64,000 bases of DNA from Trichostrongylus colubriformis (lineage: Eukaryota; Nematoda; Chromadorea; Rhabditida; Trichostrongylidae): contig OZ022257.1 of assembly GCA_963978905.1 (NCBI GenBank), positions 36,423,919-36,487,918 on the forward strand, given 5' to 3'. How positions within the stretch are numbered: the first letter of the stretch is position 1; each line of letters opens with the position of its first letter. Below are positions 1 to 12,500 of the stretch, piece after piece. The translations under genes were made by a program, and so were the position numbers. Under the pieces are notes generated by a model. It saw nothing but the letters and a program-made list of their open reading frames with translations. It was not told the origin of the DNA and did no database searches.

Positions 1-174
1 CAGGTATTATAGGCGTTCCCTCTTCATGTTTGTCAGTTTGAAAAATAGTCTTAAAAATATAGCCATTCATCCCACAAGGTACCGCTTGTTGTGGGGGGAA
101 AGTGAAGCTGGGAGCTCTCCAAATACAAACATTTCACTCCTGAAATGGTGATATGCAGCGAAACTCGCATTAAA

Positions 175-360
175 AAAGCCCGGTTTGGAGTCTTATCACG
201 ATATCGGAGCAAGGCGTGCTCTTCTGCAGATCATCAGCCGAACGAGGGCGGAACATCGTTCGCAGCCATCTAATTCAACCTCTCGCCCGCCCACATTCTA
301 CCTCACCGGATATTGATGCAGAGAGGCGCGCAAAGAAAAAAGTGAGAAGGGGTGCTCGGA
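175..360 (+). repeat. Dispersed repeat, copy 1 (second copy 57914-58105)
   Basis: The stretch from the 'gagtcttatcacgat' word through 'cagatcatcagccg' and on to the 'gcagagaggcgcg' word matches 57914-58105 in the same orientation, with many substitutions and small indels. Order and spacing of the shared words are kept. No ORF is shared, so this is a non-coding interspersed repeat of unknown class. Bases 1-174 show nothing I can name. Confidence 0.6.
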
Positions 361-1260
361 TTTTTTCACGGGGTTTTCGCCGTTTAACTTCATTTTTTGT
401 CTGCGCTGCTTAGCACCCCTATTTTTGAGTTTTCCGTTACTCCAAGTTTGCAAGTAACCAGTTGGGTGTTTTTCTAACGCTATCATTATCCCTTTTTCCT
501 TTCTCTAGATCAGTTTCTTTTTTATTGTTAGTCATGTCCCAACATGAGGTCGACGAAAAGAGCGAATGTGCACGACAAATATGAATATGTATGTCCATGG
601 GATACATGCATTTCCGTAATTCATTGAGCCTTGGCTCCCCGGATCCAATTGGTTTGCATCCGTATTGTGCCCGTAGTGAACGGACTTTAGCAGGTTGTGA
701 ATGAAGGCGACGAAGTTTCGGATTTTTCTGTTGAAGTAACACATCATGTTCACTCGAAGTAAGCTCCCGACTCTGTTCGTGCAGAAGGCTGAGGAGATTA
801 GCGGTAGAGTGAGGTCTGTTTTCGAGTTTGGGGATGGAAATCTTTTTAGAACCTTCTTAGAATTTGCTGAAGTCTACTGGAGTAGGGCTGAATAAGAGGA
901 GAAAAAATTACCTTTTTTGGCATTTTATGTATATCCACGTAAACTATATACATGCATCTCAAGCTACAATATCTATGCATAAAATCATCATGCATCATGA
1001 GAATAGTTGAGCTGTAGACTAGGTGCATAATGTTCCTACACAGCTCCACCGAAATAATTCCGGCTGCCTAATCGTCTATCGGAGAAACGGTCTATCCATC
1101 TCGGTGTACGTTTTGATGTCATCATTCAGCTATCGCTACCCTGAAATTCGTGAATTGAACAAAAAATGAATTACGATTCAACTTGTCTACAGAACTTATG
1201 CGCTGATCGCGTATATATCCTCCTGCTATAGAGTTGACCACATTTTGGTGCAAGTGCACC
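361..1260. other. No feature seen
   Basis: AT-rich sequence with stops in all frames. The short ORFs on both strands have no acceptor/donor pair in phase and no recognisable protein motif. Confidence 0.5.
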
Positions 1261-1381
1261 AAGCTGGTACAATAACTCTTTTCACTAAATTAGTTTGAAA
1301 TTACGTTTAGTTGAAATTAGTGAAAAGAGTTATTGAAGCTGGTACAATAGCTCTTTTCACTAAATTAGTTTGAAATTACGT
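1261..1381. repeat. 75-bp-period tandem duplication containing a palindrome
   Basis: A 46-bp segment starting 'aagctggtacaata' occurs at 1261-1306 and again at 1336-1381. The DNA between them (about 1316-1334) is the reverse complement of 1271-1288, so each copy can pair with the middle to form an 18-bp stem. The second copy differs from the first by a single a/g change in what I compared. It looks like a recent local duplication of one arm of a hairpin. Confidence 0.8.
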
Positions 1382-1717
1382 AATGCATAGGGGTACTCGG
1401 AAAAGCAGAGCGAAAAATGTAAATAGCGATTCCTTTCTGATATTGACGTCAACACCTGAAGCAGAAGTCAGTTTCGTGATCTGCGCCCTGAATAAGCTTC
1501 ATAGGCGAAGTACCAGCACAATAAATTTTCCAGCCCAGCCCCTGGTTCTTGGGGTAGTGGTGGTTGAAAAATGTCAATTTATGGAGGCCAATTCTGTCGG
1601 AAAAGTTCGGCAGTTCGTGCTGCAGATGAGCGGTGCTGCGAAGGAGTTATTAGGCCGGTCAGTGAGATCCGGAACGCTGTGATTCTATTGCTGTAAACAC
1701 CTCTAGAAAGATTCCGA

Positions 1718-1789
1718 AACTCAGAGCCTTTATCTAGTGTACTGCATATGTTCAACTCAGAGCCTTTATCTAGTGTACTGCATATGTTC
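1718..1789. repeat. Perfect 36-bp tandem duplication
   Basis: The 36-bp unit beginning 'aactcagagcctttatc' is present twice head to tail (1718-1753 and 1754-1789) with no mismatch. Both copies are non-coding. The identity suggests a recent replication-slippage event. Confidence 0.9.
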
Positions 1790-4700
1790 GATTGATCTAA
1801 CCACGTGTACAACATTTGAAGCGGATTTCGAAGCAGCGGTTTGGTTTTTCCTAACTACCTTTTGGCTACGAATATGTTCGCTTTCATGTATTTCAGCAAG
1901 ATTGGATTGGTTCCTCTAAAGCAAAAAGGAATCGCACTGCATATTCCTTTTGCGAATCCTCCTCACCGCAATTTAATGCATTCTCGCTTGCTCCAGATTA
2001 CGGCTAGATAAATGGTCACCCTTGAAAATTCAAGCTTTCATCGCTCTAAGACAATTTCCCATTAGACCCTCGCTTTCTAATTTCTTTGCACTTGACTGAC
2101 TAAACGAAAAGCAGTGGAACTGAGTCTACATTCTCGCTCTCTTAGGACAACTGAAAGTCAGTCCTCCCATCTTATGTACTTGCCTGCGTTGGTTTCGAAT
2201 CTTTTCCTCTCCGATTCCTTTTACTTCGGTTTCATGAATAGTTTTTGAACGAAGTGAGGCAGCAAAGTCATGAAGAGTTCAAATAACTCTAAAGCGCTTG
2301 CAGAAGTGCACGTTACGGGTGCTGGATTTTGAATACTTCCACAACCCTGAAAGATTGCTAACTGCTGTTTTCTTCCAAATTGGGAGTGATACCACGGCTG
2401 CTCTAATAGAGGTGATAAGTGTCACCTCTGTTATTCACTACAGCGAGAAATAATAACCTGTGAATTGGGAAGTTGAGAGAGCAGGTTCTGACTGGTGACT
2501 CCCCTAAAATGAAGAGATCTTAGCTCGCTTCCAGATGTGAAGGATTCCGACCGTGTTGATATGGCTCTCCCTTCCATGTGGGCCTCCCCGTCGCGTTTAA
2601 GGATATTTTTGGAAAACAAGGCCCCACTCAAAGGTGAGACCTCATAAGACCCTCCGTTCTTCACTCATTATTACCAACAAGAACACTATCCTCACTGAAT
2701 TTCTGCCCCAAACCAGTTTACACCTTAGCGTTGCGGCGGTGGCAGTGGAGCGCGGTATCTGTTTATGGTGAATGTGCCCATTTTTAGGGTATTCATAACT
2801 TCCCTGGATTTCAAAATTTTGATGTAACATAAAGTGCTTTCATAGCAGTCCCCTTTACTTTAATATATTGACCACTTCGTTTCCATAATGTAAGTGTAGT
2901 TCTCCAGGCGCATGTTTTGCGAGGAAAACTGTAATTATTTAAGTGCCTAATTCCACACTATTGTAACTTCTTGAAACCAAATTCAAGAGCCATTCGTGTG
3001 CTTTACCTATCGCCGCTTCCTAAAGACTTTTAGGAATAAACCATACATTCAGAAGAAAGAAAAGAAAATAGATTAAAAATATTTTGTCGGAAAAAAGCTT
3101 TATCATCGAGGTGACGAAATATTTCCACAGTAAACCTGAAATGCTTCCTGTCGCAACTCACCGTCCGACCACGAGTAAAGCTGCTCAAACCAAGCTGGCA
3201 GGAAGCCGCACTGCACACATCCGCTACGCACGCATACGCCCGCTTCCCATGCGCTCATGGGAAAGCCCGCCTAGTATAGAGGGCTCGGGGAGACTCTGTC
3301 TTCCTATGTCTCGCTCCTTGCTACGTTTGCGCGCCAAAGCGTGCACTAGTTCGTCAGATGTCGTCTTAGAGAGCAGTCGCCTATCGCTTTCGCTTCTTCA
3401 CTCTACGCGTAACGCCATGCGGTCGAACATCGTAGCAGTGCCGTAGACCAGCCGAATATCTGTCATCAATATGTACGTGCAACAGTATGCCAGACACGCC
3501 GAGTTGCCCAACCAGGTAGTACATTCATTTCATCTATTGGTAGCATTCAACGTAGTGAAGTTCATAATCTGTCACTCTTTGGTAGTCAATAGTAGTTTGT
3601 AGTTCTCATTATAGATCACAGGTAATTCACTGGTTCTCTTCGTATATACTGGATGTAGTTTCATTTCTCTATGTAGTTACAATAATATATGTATGTATAT
3701 AAATTTGCATCTTACTACTTGGTCGTTGGTATCATAATCGTTCTGGGTAGTTGTGTCGCGCACGTAGTTATAACTCACGTCATGCGCCACAAGTCGCACA
3801 TCGATCCTCGGTCCTTCTACTCGAGTCGCTCAGGACGGATCGATACTAGGTATCGCAGGGACAACTAATCAATACACTACGCACGCGCCGCAATCGTTCG
3901 CAGATATAGCAGGGAATTCCGCTATTTCTGTGGTTTCTACAGAGCCAATGAGCTCAAGGAAAGTAAAATCCTACGGTCAGAAAAAAAGCGCTGAGGCAAA
4001 CGTCCGACAAAAGTAAGACACATAAGAACCTATCAAAACACACCACATACATATATTCAAAACAAAAGCGTTGTCGACCATGGGTAATGCACCCGTCCTC
4101 TGGTGGCGAAGGAGAACGCTTAAACGTTGCGCAAGTGATGCACTAATCGTAAGGATAAAAGGCGAAAAAAGAAAGATGAAATAGTCGGGAACCGAGATGA
4201 AGCCATGTAATGCGCTCCCCTGCGATCGCCGCGTCGCTATTGCAATAGCGGTGCTGTGAACTGTGCTCTCAAAACTTTCTTAGATCAATCTAGTGGCCGC
4301 TTGGTATCTCTCCTTGGTAAATCCAGTCTAAAATTCAGAAAAATCTTGCATTGTGTCACTTCAGGTAGTCGCAACATCCTCCAAACTTAACCTTATGAGT
4401 GCAAATTTGTGCAGCATGTCTGCGAGGTCATCGCTTTCCAATGAACACTCGAACTATACGATATCTCCGAAAGGAAGCGAGTTATTCTGAGGGAAGCCAG
4501 TCAGGCAACATTTTTCTGTTGAGGGACGAGATTTTTTCATTCCTTGGAGAAATGAGCTGTGCCTATCTGGTGCCAGCGGAACAACGAAAGGGCAATTGGC
4601 GTTTGCCGGCCTTCGAAGAGGTTCAAGGGGTTAGCCTAGCCTTTGACTGCGTCTATCTTTAGTGTTGTCCATGCACTCTCCTCTCTACAATATCATCCTT

Positions 4701-4880
4701 CGCACTTGCCGTAAAAAACTTGTGTATTACCTTGTTTTCTATTTGTGGGTAGTCGCTTGCTGTTGCTTCGTGTTTCGAAGTGAAAGCTGAATCAAATATT
4801 AGTTTTGTATTTGAACCCATTTAGTAGATTCTATCACATCTTCATCTACACTTTGGATCCTCAACCTGAAAAATTCCGTT
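1790..4880. other. No feature seen
   Basis: I found no exon with consistent splice sites and no transposon protein relic. The longest plus ORF (3084-3446) is rich in Arg and Ser and has no recognisable domain or flanking splice signals. Around 3440-3700 there are many scattered 'gtagt' words but no clear unit. Confidence 0.4.
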
Positions 4881-4889
4881 GTTCACTGC

Positions 4890-5420
4890 TTGCCTCGAAG
4901 ATTACGCTTCCCTCCCAGCTGAACAAATACGACCCCCCTTGTCGAGCTTTCCTTGAAGTAATGGCGGGTGGTCATTCCTAGCCGAAAAAGGTATGTTCCG
5001 TCATGGGTACATAGTCTCTTTCCTATTTGTGGAGGTGTATAACTGATGGTTTTGCTGAATCAATGGAATATGCTTGGCATAAACATTGATCGCCAAAATT
5101 CTATCTACCAAGCAAGCATCAAACAAAATGGTCAAAATTCCTTGACATGTGATATCGGCGACTTCCTGGTCGAATGTGCAGTCGAAGGTATACCAATACT
5201 CACCTCGAAATTTCAAATAATGGTCAAATTTTCTTGGGCTTGAAAAGTTGCCCTTGAGGGTAGATCGACGCCCTGAACACGAATATCGTATTCGTTTCAC
5301 AAAAAGTGTCTCGCATCTGCGCAATGAGCGTTGGCAGGTTCAAGAATCTGGACCTCGAATTCGCTATAAAGTAATATGGGGTGGAGGCCGGCGCTTTCAA
5401 AGCCCGCAAACTAAAAATTG
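4890..5420 (+). repeat. Possible diverged copy of the 24.9 kb / 45.2 kb repeat
   Basis: The words 'tggtcaaattttcttggg', 'aaaagttgcccttgaggg' and 'ccctgaacacgaatatcg' match in order the corresponding parts of 24885-25450 and 45150-45730 ('ggtcaaattct', 'aaaacttgtc', 'cccctgaacacgaaa'). The similarity is low, so membership of this family is an inference. Confidence 0.35.
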
Positions 5421-5705
5421 AAATTTTGCAAAAATTTGCTCTCAGTGGAGATTATCATCCCTTTTTTGGCATGAGCAGGGTCGCTCCGCTTAGGAAAACT
5501 GAGGGTCATTTATATGTTCCGTGCAGTACCCCCATACCACGTTATCAAAGAGCGCGCCAAGTCGATCTTCCCATTTAGGCCTGAGGTAATCATGGCCCAG
5601 TCGTATTCGATTTCAAAGTCATGTTACGCCATGTGTTTAACTTCCTTTCAAAATTACAAGCATTTATTGTGCACATAGGCTACCACTTACAACGATATTT
5701 GGTGT

Positions 5706-5803
5706 CAGACGATGTGGGTGTATATCGCTAGGACAGAAACGTCGCGTGCCGAACACGGCCACGCGACGGTTCTGTCCTAGCGATATACACCCCAGACGAT
5801 GTG
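5706..5803. repeat. 31-bp-arm palindrome flanked by 11-bp direct repeats
   Basis: Arms 5717-5747 and 5761-5791 are reverse complements with one mismatch in 31 and enclose a 13-nt loop (5748-5760). The structure is bounded by 'cagacgatgtg' on both sides (5706-5716 and 5793-5803), which looks like a target-site duplication. The insert is about 75 bp and codes for nothing. A minimal palindromic MITE or a hairpin captured at a break are both possible. Confidence 0.85.
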
Positions 5804-5919
5804 ACCCCTAACGTACAGAAACAAGGTGGTGAGTTAGTGCTGCGATACTTCTTATTTCCAGTGCAATAATTGTATTTGCGTCCTATTCCTTAAAATCACT
5901 TTTGCCACATTTTCTTTAG

Positions 5920-6231
5920 CAAGTACGACCGTCTACCCTCTTCACATACGGACTTCTCGGACCATTGCTGACCATGATAACTCATAAGAACATTAAAAAA
6001 TTGCTTGCCAATAGTCGACACGGTGCTCAGTTGGTCAAGGGAGTTGGTCACCGATTCCGTGGCCGAGATGTCGAAAGCACTGGTATTTATATGGAAAATG
6101 AGGAACTTCACTCTTCGCTTTCCATCATTGACCGCCATGAAATACTAAATGTATTCTTTGGATTTTCCAAGATTGATGGTATAACGGCTCATCGTTCCAA
6201 TACTATGACAATCTCCCACTACGCCACTTAA
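5920..6231 (+). CDS. Candidate terminal exon, protein unrecognised
   Basis: A good acceptor (tttctttag|C at 5919/5920) opens an in-frame stretch of 103 codons ending in TAA at 6229-6231. The translation begins with a hydrophobic segment (LFTYGLLGPLLTM), then a basic stretch (THKNIKKLLANSR) and a polar tail. That order resembles the last membrane helix and cytoplasmic tail of a seven-helix receptor, but no NPxxY or other signature is present. I could not find upstream exons in phase between 3.4 and 5.9 kb. It may be the relic of a chemoreceptor-like gene or a chance ORF. Confidence 0.3.
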   Translation, partial: QVRPSTLFTYGLLGPLLTMITHKNIKKLLANSRHGAQLVKGVGHRFRGRDVESTGIYMENEELHSSLSIIDRHEILNVFFGFSKIDGITAHRSNTMTISHYAT

Positions 6232-8552
6232 TAGTTTACCTATACGGCTTTCTCTCGGAGTCCTCTTCCGCAGCGATCCATCAAATACCTAGATATTGCC
6301 ACTGCCATCCAGCAGAGACGATATTTCTTATAAAATTGGTGGTAAAACGATGACGACTGCAATGACGCCTTTTCGTTCAGCTGACGTCCGTCATGGCTGC
6401 GGCAAAACTGCGTGACATATGGTTTACGCTGTTAGAAGAAAAGCTACCACCTGTTGCATTGCTGTTATCGGGGGACTGCTTGGTTATCCGTTGAGAGTTA
6501 TGTATTACATTTCCGCCATTATCACCAGTTATTGACAGTGCCAACTTCTATGAAGTCGCCGCGTTCTTTTTAGTGACGTCAACATTTCAGTAGTTCGATT
6601 TATAATTATTGCGGCTTTTTGCTTCCTTTTTGTTGAAAAGTAATTATGTGATTTGCGTGCCTTTTGAAACAACTTTATTTATCTATCTAAACAAAAACAA
6701 TTTTTCAGAAAATTTTATCTATCAATCATCAAGGGCCGTTTTGTCCAGCTGATATCGATCTATCTGTACCTGGGTAATGACACTGCTTGGTTCAAATAAT
6801 AAGTTATTTCTTTGCTACATTTATCGCACATACTGAATGAGATTTTTAAAAAAGCTGCACAAATTATGTAACAGCTACATGGGGGATGAAAGAAGTGCGG
6901 TGCCACCACACACGTGGGGGTGACACAACGGACGAAAAATGAGCACAGATAATTGTGAGCCAATAATTTAATGCGTGCTACTTGATGATGTAACCTAATT
7001 GATCGCAGTGGAGTTTCACTGTGTCTGCCATGCCTTTTCCTTACCAGAAAATTTCAATAACAAGTCTCTGAGGAGCTTTGATCGGACCACCGAGATTGTT
7101 TGAAAAACAACTCCGAACTAAAAAAGTGCCCGCAAACTATAGTTGAAGCCACGGTCGAGCTTGCTGCCGAGGAAATTTGTGGGATATAGGACCCACGGCA
7201 GGAGTATTCCCTGCCCTGAGGTTAACGCATCTGAGGCTACCTTTTTCCATATCCAGGCGTCCTAAGAAAGATCGTTAGTCCATAATCATAGCATCGCACC
7301 TCATACAACCCTAGTATAAAGTAAAATAGATTGACCGCCTCCTTTCTTATCGACTCAAATGTCGACAAAAATGTGTGTATGTCAAAAATTTCTTGACGAA
7401 AATCTCATAATACAACTCTTCCTCATTTTCTGAATCCCTCACGAAAATTTCTTGGCCCATACATATCTAACCCTGGCTGGAGCTTAGGCGTGATTCCTTG
7501 CGTGCTTTGTTTATCCATGTGAACAGTTTCCGTCTGCTTCAATTTCAGTTTTCATTCCATTGACAAAAGTTTTCGGACTATTTGAACTTTCTGATATACT
7601 CTAAAAGGGTTTTTTAATGTCGTACGGACCAACACCAACCAAATCCAATTCAGTTTATTCTGATAAACTTTGCCACATTTTTTGGCTTCCATTTGTGATG
7701 TTTTAACGAATTGGTGGGTAACTGCAGGTTTCCGAAGTTCAGCATGACCTCAGTAGCAATTAAATCAGATTCAGTAATCCTAATGGTACAAGCGGACAAG
7801 CCAAATAGCACTTTGCGCATCGTCCTTTTGGTTTGCTTTTCGATGATGTCAGCAGGGATGACATAATCCATAATATTTGGTCAGGGATCGCGCGCCAGGT
7901 ATGGACGTCAAGACATTCGAATTTGGCCAGACACAGCGGCATGCGAATTGCCTCGCAGCGCATAATATGTGTCTTGCTGGCCTTATTCTGAAGTGACTGG
8001 GCGCCCTCCTCGCGTGACCTGACCCTGCTTGAGTGTCCCAACGCCCAATTCTGTGCCGCTTGTGGCTGTGCCCAGAATTTTGACGTGAGCAGCTCGGAAC
8101 ACTCACGCTAAAAATAAGTCTGAAGAAACCCTCATTGTCACTTCGGTATGCCACATGTGGTGATCGGCAACTCTTCCTGTTCATAGGAGAGCATCAGGAG
8201 TCTATTGCTTTTTTGTTTCTCATTTTCATTTCCTGAACTTCATCCTTATTGGAAATGCATTAACTTCGGATCACCCTTTTCGCCGCTGTGAACAGTAGAT
8301 TATGCACTACACTGATTAATAGATGAGCGTGTTCAATAATCGGTCGTTTCAGCATCATTGCGCCGTGCATTTCACCGCTGCACAGCCATTGGTTTCTCAC
8401 TTATCGCGCTCGGAGCCTTGTGAATTGAGCCTTCTCCCAAAACATCTGTTTTCTGAGACATTTCAGATCGTGTTTTACGTCATTTTATGTCAATTTCGCA
8501 ATTTCCCGTTGTATTTATGGGCTCAATGTACATGCGTGTGGGGCCTTTTATA
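6232..8552. other. No convincing feature; one minus-strand ORF noted
   Basis: The only item of note is a 73-codon minus ORF (7650-7871) that starts with ATG, has even composition and ends KFIRIN-stop. An in-frame stop lies just upstream and I see no acceptor. No family was recognised. The overlapping minus ORFs at 7760-8184 are Arg/Ser/His-rich and look non-coding. Confidence 0.35.
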
Positions 8553-8554
8553 TA

Positions 8555-9409
8555 TTAGGTTGAACCATAATTTCTGTTACATTTTGACGAAAAATTTCAA
8601 ATTTCTTTTTCTTAATTTGTGTCTAACTTCAGTCAACAAAATATGTACCATTATAATCAACAATATAATGCCAGCGAATAGGGAGATGACAGATGCCTTG
8701 CTTATAGAAGTCTGGGGATTTCTGGTTGAAGAAAGTCTGGAGGTCGATTTTGAGATCATCCTCATCATTGAACTGCCGTCCGTCGGGGAAGTGGGTCAGA
8801 GATAGGAATAGGAGGTAGTCAGCTGGGGCCATGCCCGGAGATTACGGTGGACGGGGGAGCTTTGTTTAACCAAGGTTCTGGATCCTTTGACACGCCAACT
8901 TTGCCACATGTGGGTGAGCGTTGTCGTGGAGGAAGAAGTCTTGGTCCATTTTTCCGGCAAGTTTTGCGGCTACGGTGTCCAATTGCCTGCAGTAGAGATC
9001 GCCAGTGACTGCCGTGTTGAATGGTAACAGTTTCCCTTCTTTTTTTGAAAATTTTCAAAAAAAAAAGTTTTTCTCTCAATGCAATTTTTTGAAATTTTTC
9101 CTGTTCCAATTTGAGCCGATCGAGCCATCGGGCTGCCGCCATATGAGAGACAGTACCTGGGTCCATCGACTGGTTAATTTTGTTAGTGGCCTCGCAAGCT
9201 GAGGAACCGAGGCGGTGTTCGTGAATTTCGCACCTTTCGCGATATTGCCGTAAATTCACTGCTTGTTGAAGCCATAGAGAATATGAATGTGTTAATCAGT
9301 AGTCCTTTTCACTCGCTTTATATACCCGCCACTACCAAATGTTCCAGAAGCTTCCACAGTTTTCCAAAAGAAAAATAAAAAGTGTAACAGAAATTATGAT
9401 TCAACCTAA
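8555..9409 (-). mobile_element. Mariner-family transposon, internally deleted
   Basis: Terminal inverted repeats of about 28 bp begin TTAGGTTGAACC at 8555 and end at 9409. They are flanked by TA on each side (8553-8554 and 9410-9411), the mariner target duplication. On the minus strand, pieces of transposase in different frames give FFLHDNAHPHVAK and, 34 residues after its Asp, the PADY motif, i.e. the last two catalytic residues of a DD34D enzyme. The C-terminus is readable at 8629-8832. An A/T-rich simple stretch near 9045-9070 and the 855-bp length (full elements are about 1.3 kb) show internal loss. Not functional. Confidence 0.9.
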
Positions 9410-9510
9410 TACTTTGTGGCGCAATTAATTACTGCTTTGTGACTTCGTCGTTTCCGTATCTCGTATTATACTTCCAACGTTTCAATGCTGTTTATTAGTG
9501 CGGAGAAATT

Positions 9511-9525
9511 ACTTGTTTCAGTATG
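9511..9525 (+). promoter_or_regulatory. Probable spliced-leader trans-splice acceptor and start codon
   Basis: acttgtttcag ends at 9521 and only one base separates it from the ATG at 9523-9525. An acceptor directly abutting the first ATG with no upstream exon in phase is the usual picture for a trans-spliced nematode mRNA. Inferred from sequence only. Confidence 0.6.
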
Positions 9526-12500
9526 GGAGTATGTGGGCCGTGGTACTTGTCGGAATGTACCGAAATCACGTGCTGCGAATCGTACCGATTTCGACTCTAC
9601 ATTTTACTGTTTAGGTGAGTTTTCTTATAAAGAGCAGTGGTTTTCTTTCCGTTCCTCATGGGAATCATGGGAATCCAATGGGTAAATGATAAATCAAGCA
9701 AATAATTCGCTGTATTTCAAAACCGAGCTCGAAAACACAAAAGCGTTAGAGACTATGTAGATATCAAGCAAACTTATGTATGCGTCTCCTTTAACACGAA
9801 TCTTGAATTGAGCAATGAGCCGCTTTTCTTCAAGTTTTTTTTTTGTTGACACTCTAAAACACCCATAAAAAATCTTCAGTGCTGCTCAATGTAGGAGGCC
9901 AATTGATATCATCGAAACGGGATGGAGCAGGGCAGAAGTGCTATACCTTGTTTTTTCTTTATTTTCCTCCTTCTCATTGTTCCCAGTATCCCATTTTTAT
10001 CAGCTCGGAGCTATCAGCTGTAAAATAGTCCAGTAAGTGTTGCCAACATTGCCAACATTCCTTTGCAAAGATTGATCAACCTAATGGATCTAATTTTGGG
10101 ACACTACTCGAAAGATAAGAAAGTTCGTTAAAAAGTCGAGAAATCTTCATTCTTTGTTCTGAAGGGTAGGTGAAGTGAACAGCATGAAGATGATGAGGGC
10201 GCGAATGTTGTGTGAATTTTGCGTTCCACGTGGTACATAGGAGAAAAGTCTGTTGGTAATAGTAGGAGTAAGGTGATACAGAAGCACAGCTCAAAAGAGA
10301 TCAACTTTCATAGCTTTCATGGTTGATCTATGCTAATTGATAATACACCTAGAACTTTTCAGCATAGTTAATTTGCAGCGTTCTCTGCGTTGTCGCTGCA
10401 TTACTCGTTGGCGCCACATGGTTGCTGCTGGAATTTCGTCCTTCATACAGGTAGGGCTGAAAATTGGACACATTTTTGCTTTACGCGAGCCCGTCTCGCT
10501 TTCTGCACTAGAATTACCACGATTTTATTCCCGCTATTGAAAGACCATGATCCCTCGAACGATACTCTACACGCACCTCCAAAGGTGATTACAAGAACGG
10601 GTTCGGCCACTCGAAATGGTCTCGAGTACTTTTTACATTTGAAATGAACTCGAAGCTGGTCACTGTAATACCGACCACTTCATAGCCTTATGTAATGCTC
10701 AAGCTGAAATCCTGAATATCGCGAACCTAGGACTCTTGTTTGCGTGTCTAAAAAGAGCATTTTCATGCCAGACTAAAATTTCCCGGCCTGCGATAGTAAA
10801 CTGGCCGACGTTGTAATGTTCACTCCGGTTTGCATGGTATGGATTCACATTCCGCATCGGAGCCCCTTCAGACCAAAGCAAGCTTACAGTCGTTCCGTGG
10901 CAAGTGAACTGATATCAGCCTTGTCTGGCAGGTGAACAATACTAATTTGTTTATTGGCCGGCCCCGTGATGCTTGTCTAGGCCAAATCGCATCCTGTCAC
11001 CATGATCCGAATGCGTGGCGTAGCCCAAAAAGAGATTAACGGTGAAGCCTTTATATTATTATCTTTCTGATAGTAGGCTTCCAGCTGCGGGTCCACACAC
11101 ATTTTCAAGGCTCCCATAAAAGTTGATTCTGCCAACGGTTCTTTCACACAGACGGAAACTATGGGGCGTGAAGATAGTGTGCCACGATATACTTTTGGTT
11201 CTCATGAAACCCTTTCCGTCTGCATGGTTTGTACCTTATGGTATACGATTTAGAGGGAAGAATTCAATTTTAATGTAATAACCTGCCCAGCATCCTTGTT
11301 TGTATATATGTTTCTCTATATGTTTCGTAAAGTACAACCTGTAGCAATAGGACCAACTTTGGCATAGGTAAGTCATGGAATATGAAGAAAAGAACACACA
11401 TAAACTAATCTCGGTCCATGATACTTGGGGCGTGCTTTAAAATGCGTGGTATGCTGGCCTCTGAAGTCGGTTCCAAATGGCATAGAAGTGAGTCTTTTAC
11501 ATCCACTCGGAAAATCATCGCACCTTCCCGACTAGAAGGGAGGAAAAGTCGGGAAGGTGCGATGATTTTCCAAGTGGATGTAAAAGACTCACTTGCAGTG
11601 GGTGCGGAGGGGAGCGTACCCTGAAGGGGCAGTTCAAAAGTTTGTAACTTGTCTCCATCGCATCGCTCAAAGGAAATATCGGTGGGTATGCCAAAATTAG
11701 AGCTGTGTTAATCGGGGTGGGGTCGATTGGTGAAATTTTCGTGCTGCCGTCCGCTGCGAGCGGCGCGGCGAGTTGCTTATAGTTTTATATGTTTTATAAC
11801 AGCAACAACCACAACATATAAGAAGTTCCGAGGCTGCTAACCTGCAATCTTTGAAGGTCCCTCACGATACCAGCCCACAGCATACTGCGCGCACTTCCAA
11901 GCAGCTGCAGTGTCGTACTGACGGCGCCGCGAGGCGAATATGCGACCAATCGACCTCCATCCGCCATCAAGTATTAGGTTGTCCGCAAAGTAATGAGACA
12001 AATGCAGTGATGAGATTCAACAGTAAGTATCTTTGGACGTCAAAGCCGTGAGAGGACAAAACTCTGGAATTTAGTGTTTCAAGACCCATACATATACGCC
12101 ATCATGAGCATATGGTCTATACTGTCTTCATCTTTCACAAACGTGTCAGGGATGGATGAGAAAAAAACGCTATATCGGGCAGCTCTCCTGCTACACTACC
12201 GTTCCGGCAATTCCGCGGATGAGGGCCATCGGCTCTTGCTGAAAGAAATGAAGGACCAAGCACCTTCTCGAGCGACGCGCTTCAGATGGTACGGCAAGTT
12301 TGACGAAGGAGAGAAATGCCTTGAAGACTGTAGTCGTTCAGGACGTCCACCGACGCGAAAGAAGCAGCGCATACTTGCCATCTGTGAGGAACGACCTGAC
12401 ATTACAGGCGCGAGTTGTGGCCTCCTCGGGTGCTCCTATATCCACGGTACACGATGTTCTTCGTGCGTCAGGTAAAGTGGCAAAGTTGCCTCGAGTTCTT

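Noticed and set aside
3084..3446. 120-codon plus ORF
   Set aside because: Low-complexity Arg/Ser-rich translation, no splice sites or domain.
8323..8805. 160-codon plus ORF
   Set aside because: Its second half is antisense to the mariner transposase C-terminus and crosses the element's terminal repeat, so it is not a gene.
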